Shown here piece by piece: positions 54,463 to 64,000 of a DNA stretch of 64,000 nt (within the stretch, counting starts at the first letter, position 1; the number at the start of each line of letters is the position of its first letter). Origin of the DNA: Hyalella azteca (lineage: Eukaryota; Arthropoda; Malacostraca; Amphipoda; Hyalellidae); assembly GCF_000764305.2 (NCBI RefSeq), contig NW_025934805.1, positions 1-64,000 of the forward strand, given 5' to 3'. The notes below the pieces were generated by a model that ran no database searches, had not been told where the DNA came from, and saw only the letters and a list, made by a program, of their open reading frames with translations. The translations under genes were made by a program, and so were the position numbers.

Positions 54463-56728
54463 TAAAATGTTTATGATCAAATTGTTTAAGCCAGAGATTA
54501 TTATTAGAAAATGTATATTAAATTGTCGAAGATAATTAAATTAATTGTTGAAGATTGTTTAATTAATCGTTAAAGATAATTTAAGTAATTGTTGAAGATA
54601 ACGTTGAAGATAATTACAACTAAAGGGAAGTAATAAAATGTATTTGATTTGTTATTTAAGCAAGAGATTTTGCAGCATTTACTCAGACCCGCAAGGCTCA
54701 GGAGTACGTCGGATGTGTGATGAGGAAGAACCAAAAGAGCGTTGACAGACGAGGTTAAAATTACCTATAGAAGACATAGTAATCAGGACGCGTTAGTCAA
54801 AGCAATCAATTCTTTTAATCAAAGGGATGAGAAAGAAGTGAAATGATCAAATTAATTCGAATTTTATAAGATTCATTGAGAAGTGACTATCTGCATAAGT
54901 TTTTTCAACAAATTTCATATTCGCTTGCGGTATCGAACCTATTCAATCAGTTTTCAACTGAAACAAAGAATTAGAGTTCAATTATTCACCCGTGGCCCTT
55001 ACTTCTGTATAACAGGTCACAGTGTGCGAAAAATATTGCAACTAAATGCACCTCAGATAAATCGTCAAAGTCTCTTGTGTTGTTCGGAAAGAAGGTAAGA
55101 TGATGAAGCTTGTGATTTGTTTTTGGTGCATGTGTGTTCACTTGCCCTGTGTGAACTTTTGTCTACCGATTCATGACTTGATCTCTCTTCTTAAAGTGGC
55201 CACGTCTCGCTTGCAAATTTGCGCACAAGATTTATTGGGAATATTGGCCATTTGTCATGAGTGTGTTCTGCAAGACGAAGGCGCATGTACAAATTCATTT
55301 TTACACAGTCGGTTCAACTTTAAGTACTTTTCCCCGACACAACGATGAATAATGGATTTGACCACTTATGGAACTGAAATAATAGTTCCGCAACAAATTA
55401 GAAGACGGATAGCAGCATGCATGTCGGCAGCTGCTGTCCTTTACGTTGAAATAATTCAGAGGAATAATTTGTTAAGATGACAATGAAATCATCAATCGCG
55501 AGCTTTCATCATCAACAGGAATGAGAAATGAGACATAATAGACAAAATTAAGATGAATTTGCTCGTATTCATAGAAAATTTACCTTCCGTATTTGCTGGC
55601 CTTATTCAATCTCGTCTCATTTTACTGGAAATGAATCAATAAAGCGTAATAAATTGCTCAAGCGGAACGACGCGCAACGACGAGAAAAGTAAACGCAGTT
55701 TGCGAAAAATCATACACATGTCATTAGACAGAAAAAATTCCTATGAATAAAGAAGTACTAGCATAATTAACAGCGTGATCTTATCAGACCGTAACTTGAG
55801 ATAGCGACGTTATAAAACCTTTGCATATCACCGAACAAGAAATAACTCATGATTTTCACTGCAGCGATGAGATCTCAGCCGCAGCAGTTCTTCATTGCGG
55901 TGCTCGCAGTTGGTAGACATGTGCATACGTGGCATTTTATAGGAAGTTGTAAGAGTTATGTGTGTCCTGAATGTCGGAGTGACATATATATCAGTATAAT
56001 CAAGTTGTGTATACAAATATATCAAAGTTTTTGATCAGTTCAATCGTAGTCGACTCGTATTATCGTTGTGCTCAATAATTGAATATTAATATATAATGGT
56101 GTTTATAACATCATATAATTTGAAATATATATGAATTAATATCATATTATTTGTTATGACATATTATAATTCAATAAATAATAACACTTAATTATCGTGA
56201 TACTTCAAGACCCGAGTTAGATCCAATTACTCCCATCTACTAAGTAATGTAGCGACGGAAAGTACAGTGACGAAAAGCAATGGCCATTATTACACATAAA
56301 TCGAATTTTCCCTTCAAAAGATCACATCGAAAATAATTTTTTTCATATATCTAGAGCAGCTATTTTTCACCACCGAATTCTATCATTATCCCTGTATTAA
56401 AATCTATTATACTTTCCATTACTATAAAATTTTTCATTGCGTTTATATCTTTTTAATAAAATAATGAAGAATGTAAATGAAGAATTATATTATGTTGCGT
56501 CCAATTCGTGTTATTTTAGTGATCGAAAACTATATATTGCCAATTTAAAATCTTCATTATGGGAAATTTTTATATTAAATCATTTTCATAAATAACATAT
56601 TCACGGGCAGTGAGGCAAATTGCCATTTGCTACAACCCTCATTTCATAAGGCCCCATTTTATCAGTTATTAGGCACTGTCGCTCATAAAGCTGAAGAAGC
56701 AGTTCACTCATTTAAATGAATGGGTCAT
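54463..56728. other. AT-rich DNA, no supported gene
   Basis: A frame at 55100-55348 begins MMKLVICFWCMCVHLPCVNF and could be a small secreted Cys-rich peptide, but nothing else supports it. Short repeats of ttgttgaagataat occur at 54520-54610. Confidence 0.35.
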
Positions 56729-56841
56729 ATTGTCCAAAAAGTGACACACTTTCTGCAGGTAGCACTGATACGTCCTTTTGCCGGGAAAACTGAGTCAAGA
56801 AGGCCACACAAGGCAAGAAGTGCATCACTATTTGGACAAAG
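56729..56841. mobile_element. Small MITE-like dispersed repeat, copy 2
   Basis: Left end TATTGTCCAAAAAGTGACAC and right end (reverse complement) TTTGTCCAAATAGTGATGCA are inverted. Between them GGTAGCACTGA is shared with the copy at 1966-2092. Flanks atgggtc and gtc are also shared, so the unit may extend slightly further. Confidence 0.55.
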
Positions 56842-57521
56842 TCTGTCGATTTCTCTGAGTGTTCCCGATAAGGTCCTCCAGATGACGTCACCTCACAAGT
56901 AACATCAGATACTTGCATATCAGACGCAAGGCAGACACGCAGGGAAGTAAATTTAATCTTAATATAGAGGATGATAAATAAATTTCTTCTTGTTTAAATC
57001 CGCAAATAAAGTCCGCTAATATCAGGCAATTTAATTTGTTTATGTTGATTTTTATATCAGAGTTTTTATAACCCATTCGATTTTGCAATTACAACTTTAA
57101 AAACGAAATTCTTCATGTAATTTTTCAAGGAAGTGAACGGAGAAGAATAAGCTCTCTTACTGACATCATGAATATGCGCCTTCGGTGACTTTCATGACTA
57201 AAAGTTTTATTTCCTGTTCATACGAATACAGAAACGCTGGGGGAACGCTCTTCTGTCTCTAACTGAAAATATGAATTAGTGGGAAGATGCATGATGATGT
57301 CCAAAATCGGTTCCGCTGGCGCAAGGACGCCCCAAGTTCTTGTTGCGGTGTAAATTAGAAGCTCTATGTCCGCTTTTGGTTCCGGTTGCCGTAGCAAAAT
57401 AAGCGCCGAAACAGAATCTTGTGAAATACACGCCGAGCTTGGGGCGATCGTGGGGCGCGCGTATTTGGTACCTGATACGTTCGGGACAGACACGGCCGAA
57501 TATGAAAAATGCGTTAAAAAA

Positions 57522-57568
57522 ATGCCCCCCCCTTTCCCCCCTTATGGGGGGAAGGGAGGGGGGGGGCA
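57522..57568. other. Poly-C/poly-G hairpin with G-quadruplex potential
   Basis: Left arm with eight C's, TTT and six C's; loop TTAT; right arm with six G's, AAGGGA and nine G's. The arms pair almost fully, and the G-rich arm has at least four runs of three G's. A (TA)n tract follows at 57586-57614. Confidence 0.8.
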
Positions 57569-57584
57569 TTTCAATCTCTGTACG

Positions 57585-57614
<30 letters not shown>

Positions 57615-57617
<3 letters not shown>

Positions 57618-59750
57618 GTCTATATAGTACTACTCGCTTAGTTCAAAGATCAGAGCAGTCTATCAGTGGCTCAATTTCATGCAAAGACGTTTATAGCTAG
57701 TAACTATTACGACATGGCGTGGTTAGAAATGAGGGCAATAATCGCCAATAAAAAATTTTAATCGATACATCAATATCGCTGATTCGAGGTAATGCAAGCT
57801 AAGCCAATTTCTCCTATTAAATCCATGTATCATGCTGAATGAACAACGTTGTGTTTAAAATAATCGTTGAATTACTTGCCGTTTCATTTCATGCAACTTT
57901 CGTCACATTAAATTTCCACCGAGCCAACAGTTTTGCAAGGGCCTCGAATTTCTGCGTCCATTGACGAAAGACAACATAATAGAACGGAGTAGCACATGTT
58001 AATCTTAACAAAATCGAGTTATGGCTCTAACTTGATTGCAGCTTTCAGTTGTTCACACTTCATAGCAAGTGAGGATCTTTCTGCATCCATCGTCGGCTGC
58101 TGCAATGACAGTTTTGAGTTTCACATGTAGTTCTTTACAAGCATTAAAGTTATCAAATGCACTCTAAATTCCTGGAGAGACAATCAGATAAATAGCAGAA
58201 TATACGATAGATATGGAAATCCTCAATTCATATGTGTTGCTCACAGTGGGGCTCCTTGTAAAGTGAATAGGCTAGTTCATAAGCTATCTTCTGCTTGAGC
58301 AATAAGCTCAAGCATGCAGACATACTATGTCCAAAGCTGAACAGTTCTTTGGTTGAAGAAGCCACTCGTCTAGCAAAACATTTTACCGGAGTCTGAAAAT
58401 ACTGCTTGCAACTGCTGAAAAATGAAGAATAGAAGCATTTCTAAAGACTAATACCATTCCAATATTGCTGAGCTCGATGTAAATTTCCTGAATCTATCTT
58501 CGTATAATTTGTAGTTCTTCAGAAATAACCAAATTCATCCTTATACTTAATTAAATGTAACTCCATAATGAAACCTGATGATATAACGAAATAGAGTAGA
58601 TAGAACGGAACAAAAGCAACTACCTTACTTGCGAATAATCGGTATACTCTCTGCAACCTGTTCCATCCTGTTCAGCTGGCCCGCCCAGTGGTGTCGACTG
58701 TTGGTTAGGTAGCATCCTAGGCAATGATGAACTTTCGAGTTCCGACTGCACAAATTGATCCAGTTTACGCGTTGATTTAGAAATTAGAACCTTAAGCATA
58801 TGAACAGGAGCAGCTTAAATAACATGCTCGTGTCGATATGTCCAAAGTTGAAAATTTCAACCGCTGCTAAAATCTTGAACGCACAATGTAAATTTCGTAG
58901 TCATGATGAATGCCGCCTCCCGACGAGAAGTATTGCAGCGAATTTCACTTTAGAAAGCACTGGACAGCAAAAAATAAGGAATTTGTATTGCTGAAAATGT
59001 AAAAAACGGTAATATTCAGTTTTTAAAACTGAGTTGTTTGCGCCAGATGTAGACTTCACTATACACGATAAGATTACAAAATTCGGATGAGATGCGAGCA
59101 TCAACCGACGTCCGCATGTGCCGAATAACAGTGTATCACTGCTCAAGATCAGCGCCTGCGCAGTCCGAACTACCTCTCACTGCTTTGTCTCAAGCCGGGT
59201 AGTTGATAACTAACCTCCCACTCCTTATTAGCGAGTATATAGGGGGTTGTTTTGGTACCCTTGCCTCTGAAACGTTGGTGTTAGGTGAACACACTCAATA
59301 CACGCATCTCGACGTATAAGCAATACACGCGTGTTCATGTACATATATCGCAAGGGAGTTCTCACAAGAGTAACGTTAGAGTGTTCACTGAAACGTATCG
59401 CAAGCGTCTTGACATGAACGCGGGGCATCCTGGTCGAAGACAACGCAACGCACGCGTGTTAGCACGCGTAATGGTCGCGTGTCGATGGATAATCATTGCA
59501 CGCGTCATGAAGCTCGCGCAAACGCAGGCGCGATCCTAAAATTTTGTTTCAAAATATTGTTCCAAAAGTTTTGAAGCGGTTTGCGTGAGCAAAAAACATT
59601 CATAGCAAGAAAACGTAACGCCCACACGTTGACGTACACGCAATGCATGAGTGGTGAAACCCACTCGTGTAGAAACTCGTGCACCTACTCATGCATCGTA
59701 TATGGGTTTTTGAATCAGAGGCTTGTCAAGCTCTTGCTAAGAACTAATGC
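57615..59750. other. Mixed DNA, no supported gene
   Basis: No protein domain, RNA or mobile-element end is recognised. The 59420-59530 stretch is unusually rich in ACGCGTG/CACGCGT words (at least five). The region ends at an embedded adapter. Confidence 0.4.
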
Positions 59751-59788
59751 CTGTCTCTTATACACATCTAGATGTGTATAAGAGACAG
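59751..59788. other. Nextera mate-pair junction adapter (artefact)
   Basis: CTGTCTCTTATACACATCT plus AGATGTGTATAAGAGACAG, identical to 23546-23583. It sits at the change from element-rich DNA to minisatellite and exon DNA, with an N 11 bp later (59799). Continuity across this point is doubtful. Confidence 0.98.
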
Positions 59789-59934
59789 CCATAACTAANA
59801 CGGCCCCCCAGGACCCCTCATCCGCCCCCTCCACGAACAGATATGGCGGGGGGAAGGGGGGCAGCGGCCACGTGTGGGAGGAGGGGCCAGGGGGCGGGAG
59901 GGGGCGCGTGTACACCTCTGCGCAGGTCAAATAA

Positions 59935-61178
59935 GATGAGGGTATAACAGTGACAATGAGGATATAATAGTGATACAAGATAACAGTGATGCACGATAAC
60001 AGTGATGCACGATAACAGTGATGCAAGATAACAGTAATACAAGAAGTGATGCAAGATACCAGTGATGTAAGATAACAAGGATGCAGGATAACAGTGATGC
60101 TTAATTAAGATACCAGTGATTTAAGATAACAGGGATGCGAGATAATAGTTATGCAAGATAACAGTGATGCAAGATAACAGTGCGGCAAGATAACAGTGAT
60201 GCAAGAAAACAGATATGCAAGATAACAGTGATGCAAGATAAAAGTAATGCAAGATAACAGTGATGCAAGATAACAGTGATGCAAGATAACAGTGATGCAA
60301 GATACCAGTGATGTAAGACAACAGGGATGCAAGATAACAGTGATGCAAGATAACAGTGACGCAAGATACCAGTGATGTAGATAACAGTGATGCAAGATAA
60401 CAGTAATGCAAGATAACTGTGATGCAAGACAACTGAGATGCAAGATAACAGTGATGCAAGATAACAGTGATGCAGGATAACTGTGATGCAAGATAACTGT
60501 GATGCAAGATAACAGTGATGCAAGTTAATATTGATTCAAGATAGCAGTGATGCAGGATAACATCGATGCAAGATAACAGTGATGTAAGATAACAGTGATG
60601 CAAGATAACAGTGAAGCGAGATAACAGTGATTCAAGATAACAGTGATGCAAGATAAGAGTGATGCAAGATAACTGCGGTGCAAGATAACAGTGAATCAAG
60701 ATAACAGTGATTCAAGATAACTGCGATGCAAGATAACAGTGATGCAGAATAACAGTGAAGCAAGATAACAGTGAAGCAAGATAAGAAGTGATGCAAGAAA
60801 GAAGTGATGCAAGAAAGAAGTGATGCAAGATAACAGTGATGCAAGATAACAGTGATGCAAGATAACAGTGATGCAAGATAACAGTGATGCAAGATAATAG
60901 TGATGCAGGATAACATCGATGCAAGATGACAGTGATGCAAGATAAGAGTGATGCAAGATAACTGCGATGCAAGATAACAGTGAAGCAAGATAACAGTGAT
61001 TCAAGATAACAGTGATGCAAGAAAGAAGTGATGCAAGAAAGAAGTGATGCAAGAAAGAAGTGATGCAAGATAACAGTGATGCAAGATAACAGTGATGCAA
61101 GATAACAGTGATTCAAGATAACAGTGATGAGAGATAACAGTGATGCAAGAAAACACTGATGCAAGATAACAGCGATGA
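59935..61178. repeat. 16-bp minisatellite GATGCAAGATAACAGT, about 76 copies
   Basis: Long array with many variants and length changes (gaagcaag, attcaag, gatgcaagaaagaagt blocks). Overlapping minus frames (ASLLSCITVILHHCYL repeats) are artefacts. It lies just 3' of the last recognised exon of the minus-strand gene. Confidence 0.97.
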
Positions 61179-61410
61179 TGCAAGATGTTATAGCTCCTTG
61201 ATAAATTCCAGTAAGTTAATTTAATAATTAATTTGCTGGTATACCTATAGCTAAATACATTTAATTTTTATTTTGTACAATCACTCGTTATTTGGTGATT
61301 ATCCTGGTGAATAATCACCAAACATTACAATAAATAACGACTATACTATATATAATTGTACGGCGCCCACGGGCCCAGGGGCGCCGCCCCCCGTGCTGGG
61401 CAAGACTCAC

Positions 61411-61556
61411 TGAGCTCCTCGTATGTCCCCCCGAGGGCGCTGAGGCCCAGGGGCGCCGCCATGTGGATGTGAAGGTCAGCGTCGCGGGCCACGGACGCGA
61501 GGGCGGCCGCCCCAGCGCAGGTGCCCACGCAGCCTTCGAACAGCACCAGCCTCACC
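61411..61556 (-). CDS. Exon 3 (as seen) of an unrecognised minus-strand gene
   Basis: Acceptor (pyrimidine-rich, ...gggggacag) precedes G-VRLVLFEGCVGTCAGAAALA then SVARDADLHIHMAAPLGLSA and LGGTYEEL, ending at donor CTCA|GTGAGT (61410). It needs one base to complete a codon left by a phase-2 donor, which is what the exon at 62249 provides. GC-rich codons contrast with the flanks. The alternating Leu/Ala pattern is weakly leucine-rich-repeat-like, but I do not assign a family. The next exon would lie towards the adapter at 59751. Confidence 0.6.
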
Positions 61557-61595
61557 CTGTCCCCCAGGAGGGTGAGGGGAGGCATGAATATGACC

Positions 61596-61698
61596 AGCAA
61601 TCCATTGTAATGGACCAGCAGTCCATTGTAATGGACCAGCAATCCATCGTAATGGACCAGCAATCCATTGTAATGGACCAGCAGTCCATTGTAATTGA
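61596..61698. repeat. 21-bp minisatellite CAATCCATTGTAATGGACCAG in intron
   Basis: Five copies; each contains the inverted repeat TCCATT-gt-AATGGA. It starts about 40 bp upstream (minus sense) of the exon-3 acceptor. Confidence 0.95.
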
Positions 61699-62047
61699 CA
61701 ACACAGCAGCCACATTAACTATTGTTGCTATTTTATTATTATATTGAATATTATCATCATGTTAATTATTAACGGAATTTCCTGCTAATTAAAATTAATA
61801 TGGACGCCCCGATTACCCCCCCTCCGCCCCCGGTGACGACTGAAGGTCCGGGTTGAGGTGTGGGGGTAGGGATATGGAGGAGGGTGTGGGGGTGATGCAC
61901 GGGGGCGTGGCCATGCATAGCATTGGCCAAGAAGCTACGCCCCCCCCTGTCTCCCTCCTCGCCCCCTCCCTACCTGCATACCTTCCGTCGCCCTGAGAAC
62001 CCGACGTATACCTTGTATACCTTGAACCCGAGAACCCGACTTAATTA

Positions 62048-62248
62048 CATGCACCTACAGGTTCTTACATGCAGCTGCAGGTTCTTACAGGCACCTACAG
62101 GTTCTTACATGCACTTACAGGTTCTTGCATGCACCTGCAGATTCTTACATGCACCTAATGGTTCTTACATGCACCTACAGGTTCTTACATGCACCTACAG
62201 GTTCTTACATGCACCTACAGGTTCTTACATGCACCTACAAGTTCTTAC
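62048..62248. repeat. 20-bp minisatellite GGTTCTTACATGCACCTACA abutting a splice donor
   Basis: Ten copies. On the minus strand every unit contains GTAAGAAC, the same eight bases as the exon-2 donor at 62248-62241, which is itself part of the last unit. The array therefore looks like an expansion of the first bases of the intron. Confidence 0.95.
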
Positions 62249-62453
62249 CCGCTGTCGTGCAGCGGCAGGAGGAGGTCGTCGTGAGACTCGTAGCGGTCAG
62301 GGCTGGACAGCTTCAGCCTGACCTCCACACCCCCCGCCGCCGCCACGAGCGCCCCCCACGGCGCCCCCCTCAGGGCCGCGGCCTCCATGACCACCTCCAC
62401 AACATCAGGCTTAGCGTGACGCAACATTGCAGCGACTGCAGCAACATGGCGAC
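62249..62453 (-). CDS. Exon 2 of the unrecognised minus-strand gene
   Basis: Acceptor ttgcccgcag|G, then 205 bp encoding GRHVAAVAAMLRHAKPDVVE, VVMEAAALRGAPWGALVAAA and GGVEVRLKLSSPDRYESHDD, ending LLLPLHDS with donor GG|GTAAGA. It enters in phase 1 and leaves in phase 2, matching neighbours on both sides. Rich in Ala, Val and Leu. No known motif is recognised. Confidence 0.62.
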
Positions 62454-62597
62454 CTGCGGGCAACCACAACATAACCACCAGAGCAAATAAGACAAGAACT
62501 CATCGTGTTATTCAGAAGATATCGCCACAGAGGAGCCAAGTTCGGCCGTCGTGATGCAGGGGTTTTTAGGGGTGAAAGTCCTGTATAAGCATGGTGT

Positions 62598-62863
62598 GTA
62601 TTGTATTGTATCGTATCGTCTTGTATCGTATTGTATTGTATTGTATTGTAGTGTATTGTATTGTATTGTGTTGTATTGTATTGCATTGTATTGCATTGTA
62701 TTGTATTGTATGGTATTGTATTGTATTGTATTGTATTGCATTGTATTGTATTGTATTGTATTGCATTGTATTGTTTTGTATCGTATCGTCTTGTATTGTA
62801 TTGCATTGTATTGTTTTGTATTGTGTTGTATTATATTGTATTGTATTGTATTGTATTGTACAC
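62598..62863. repeat. (TTGTA)n pentanucleotide array filling an intron
   Basis: About 53 units of ttgta with c, g and tt variants. On the minus strand it begins four bases after the exon-1 donor motif (gtgggtgt|acaat). Long frames here (VLYCIVLYCIVL) are artefacts. Confidence 0.97.
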
Positions 62864-62867
62864 CCAC

Positions 62868-63100
62868 CTTCCTTGACATGCCATTCCCTGCCCCCCGCCA
62901 CGGCGGCGAGCTCGGCCACCAGCCCCGCGACGTGGTCAGGGCAGCGCACGATGCAGTCCCTCACGTCGTCGCCGGTGCCGCTGCCGTAATCGACGCCCAC
63001 GTCGCGCAGCGCTTCCTTCAGCTCCCCCCATCGCCGCTGGAAGTGGTGGGGGCTGCGGGTGCTGAGGGCCGTCACCACGTACAGCAGCACCTCCAGGAGG
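62868..63100 (-). CDS. Exon 1 (as seen) of the unrecognised minus-strand gene
   Basis: The frame runs (S)LLEVLLYVVTALSTRSPHHF, QRRWGELKEALRDVGVDYGS, GTGDDVRDCIVRCPDHVAGL, then VAELAAVAGGREWHVKE, to donor GGAAG|GTGGGT (62867) in phase 1. The upstream boundary is the AG at 63102-63101 (ttgacatcaacag|C) and is less certain because its pyrimidine tract is poor. Together the three exons encode about 195 residues of a GC-rich, probably cytosolic protein with no recognised family. No start codon is seen, so further 5' exons are expected. Confidence 0.6.
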
Positions 63101-63394
63101 CTGTTGATGTCAAGTGTTGCGTCAATATATCGACTACCCAGGGGCTACTGACCAACTTATCCTGAAACTCAAAATCCGCCATACGTGTCGGCCGGCTACT
63201 GGTCTGTTAGACGCAATATGTGTCTTTTACAGGTTGTTTCTGCACCAAAATATACATCTGTTGTATATGCTTGTGTTGGCTGACTACCAATGTAGTCTGC
63301 CGAGTCATGAACATTTCCCTGCCGAGCTGCAGGCACTCCAGAGCTTGCCGGCAAACAGAATGACAGAAAAGAAATCTGCCGCTACGTACTTAGT
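63101..63394. other. Mixed DNA, nothing recognised
   Basis: Probably the intron or flank 5' of the minus-strand exon. No domain is seen in the short frames. Confidence 0.4.
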
Positions 63395-63700
63395 ACACTA
63401 CGTGTACTTCGGCCTCTACGTATACTCAGGCCGCTATGTATACTCAGGTCTCTACGTATACTCAGACCGCTACGTGTACTCGGGTCTCTACGTATACTCA
63501 TACCGCAATGTGCATGTACTCAGGCCGCTACGCATACTCAGGCCGCTACGTGCACTTAGGCCGCTGCGTGTGCTTAGGCCGCTACGCGTAATCATGCAGG
63601 ACGCTACATGTACTTAGGCCGCGCCACAGGTGCATTCAGGCCGTAACGTGTACAATTAGGCCGCTACGTATACCTAGGTCGCTACGCGTACTTAGGCTGC
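63395..63700. repeat. 18-bp minisatellite CTACGTATACTCAGGCCG
   Basis: About 15 units with gtgtac/gtatac/gcgtac and aggccg/ggtctc variants. It runs into a segment (63690-63736) resembling an end of the MITE at 8093-8412. Confidence 0.93.
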
Positions 63701-63740
63701 TTTCTACTGTACGTGCACTTAAGCGAGCTTTGATAGTACG
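63690..63740. mobile_element. Terminus related to the 8.1-kb MITE
   Basis: cgtgcacttaagcgagcttt + gatagtacggacccag aligns with cgttcacttagcaagttttg + aaagtatggcccctga at 8371-8407. Only one end is recognisable; the other end was not found. Confidence 0.4.
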
Positions 63741-64000
63741 GACCCAGTTCGGCATGCGACCAATGCCGCGGCGCAGCCAATGAACCGAGCAAGCGAAGGC
63801 GTAGTTAAGTGACTGCGTCAAGGCAGTCAGCCGCGATAGTCGCTTATGGCGTTTCTTAACTATGAATTCGTCCAATAACTCCCCTCGTAAATGAGATAAA
63901 ATTCTGAAATTTTGAATGTTATCATGGCTAATTATTTTCAATTTGCAGACTTTTATTTAAACTTTTAACTTTTTTTATACTTTTACTTTTAACTTTTACT
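63741..64000. other. Mixed DNA to the window end
   Basis: Has two CCAAT words (63760, 63775) and becomes AT-rich with ttaacttttacttttaact at the edge. No gene. Confidence 0.4.

Noticed and set aside
59581..59781. 66-codon frame ending CLLYTSRCV
   Set aside because: Its end is the adapter read in another frame.
59818..59880. Possible next exon (LPPPYLFVEGADEGSW on minus)
   Set aside because: The acceptor is unclear and the segment lies beside an N and the adapter; not enough to call.
60105..61183. Multiple minus frames of HHCYLASLLSCITVIL
   Set aside because: 16-bp minisatellite read in three phases.
62551..63165. 204-codon plus frame and several VLYCIVLYCIVL frames
   Set aside because: Pentanucleotide repeat artefact running antisense through the real minus-strand exon.

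Overview
The window looks like nuclear DNA of an arthropod, most likely a crustacean (inference). The reasons are GT-AG introns with compatible phases, an arthropod-style core promoter (TATA box, TCAGT initiator, downstream promoter element), an interstitial TTAGG telomere-type run, Penelope-like and APE-type non-LTR retroelements, tRNA-derived SINEs and several DNA-transposon derivatives. Coding density is very low. Most long open frames are artefacts of tandem repeats whose unit length keeps a frame open.

Layout. (1) About 1-26.8 kb is dominated by minisatellites (units of 11-38 bp) separated by AT-rich DNA. It holds a promoter-like block near 1.0 kb, two decayed LINE pieces on the minus strand (3.8-5.9 kb), a MITE with palindromic subrepeats (8.1-8.4 kb), a SINE fragment (9.8-10.0 kb) and two candidate plus-strand exons (16634-16752 and 23903-23959). 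(2) About 26.8-59.75 kb has few minisatellites and many mobile-element relics: a LINE fragment (27.3-28.6 kb), a PIF/Harbinger element with TAA target duplications and a MADF-domain exon (29.46-30.50 kb), a hairpin enclosing TTAGG repeats (31.9 kb), two MITE-like elements (32.5 and 32.8-33.1 kb), a SINE (33.9 kb), an unrecognised 227-codon ORF (34.8-35.5 kb), a nearly complete but frameshifted LINE (38.3-42.0 kb), a rearranged Penelope-like element with a GIY-YIG nuclease (42.0-43.4 kb), and a 6-kb block (44.85-50.92 kb) flanked by inverted repeats. That block contains a SINE, a cysteine-rich pseudogene, a LINE tail and a foldback element with arms of about 535 bp. (3) About 59.75-64 kb returns to minisatellites plus three phase-compatible minus-strand exons (61411-61556, 62249-62453, 62868-63100) of an unrecognised protein. 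Its introns are largely tandem repeat starting at or next to the splice sites.

Assembly caution. Two copies of a Nextera mate-pair junction adapter are embedded in the sequence (23546-23583 and 59751-59788). There are single-N joins at 20329, 22727 and 59799 and a 325-N gap at 12150-12474. A 226-bp minisatellite segment with the same variant pattern occurs at 22730-22955 and 24706-24931. Order across these points should not be trusted. The minisatellite-rich and element-rich parts nevertheless share SINE and MITE families, so they probably come from one species.

The elements suggest working partnerships. The SINE and a LINE share a 3' tail, as expected for LINE-driven SINE mobilisation. Penelope-type relics carry hammerhead-like 3' motifs. 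Several minisatellites appear to have grown out of splice-site sequence.
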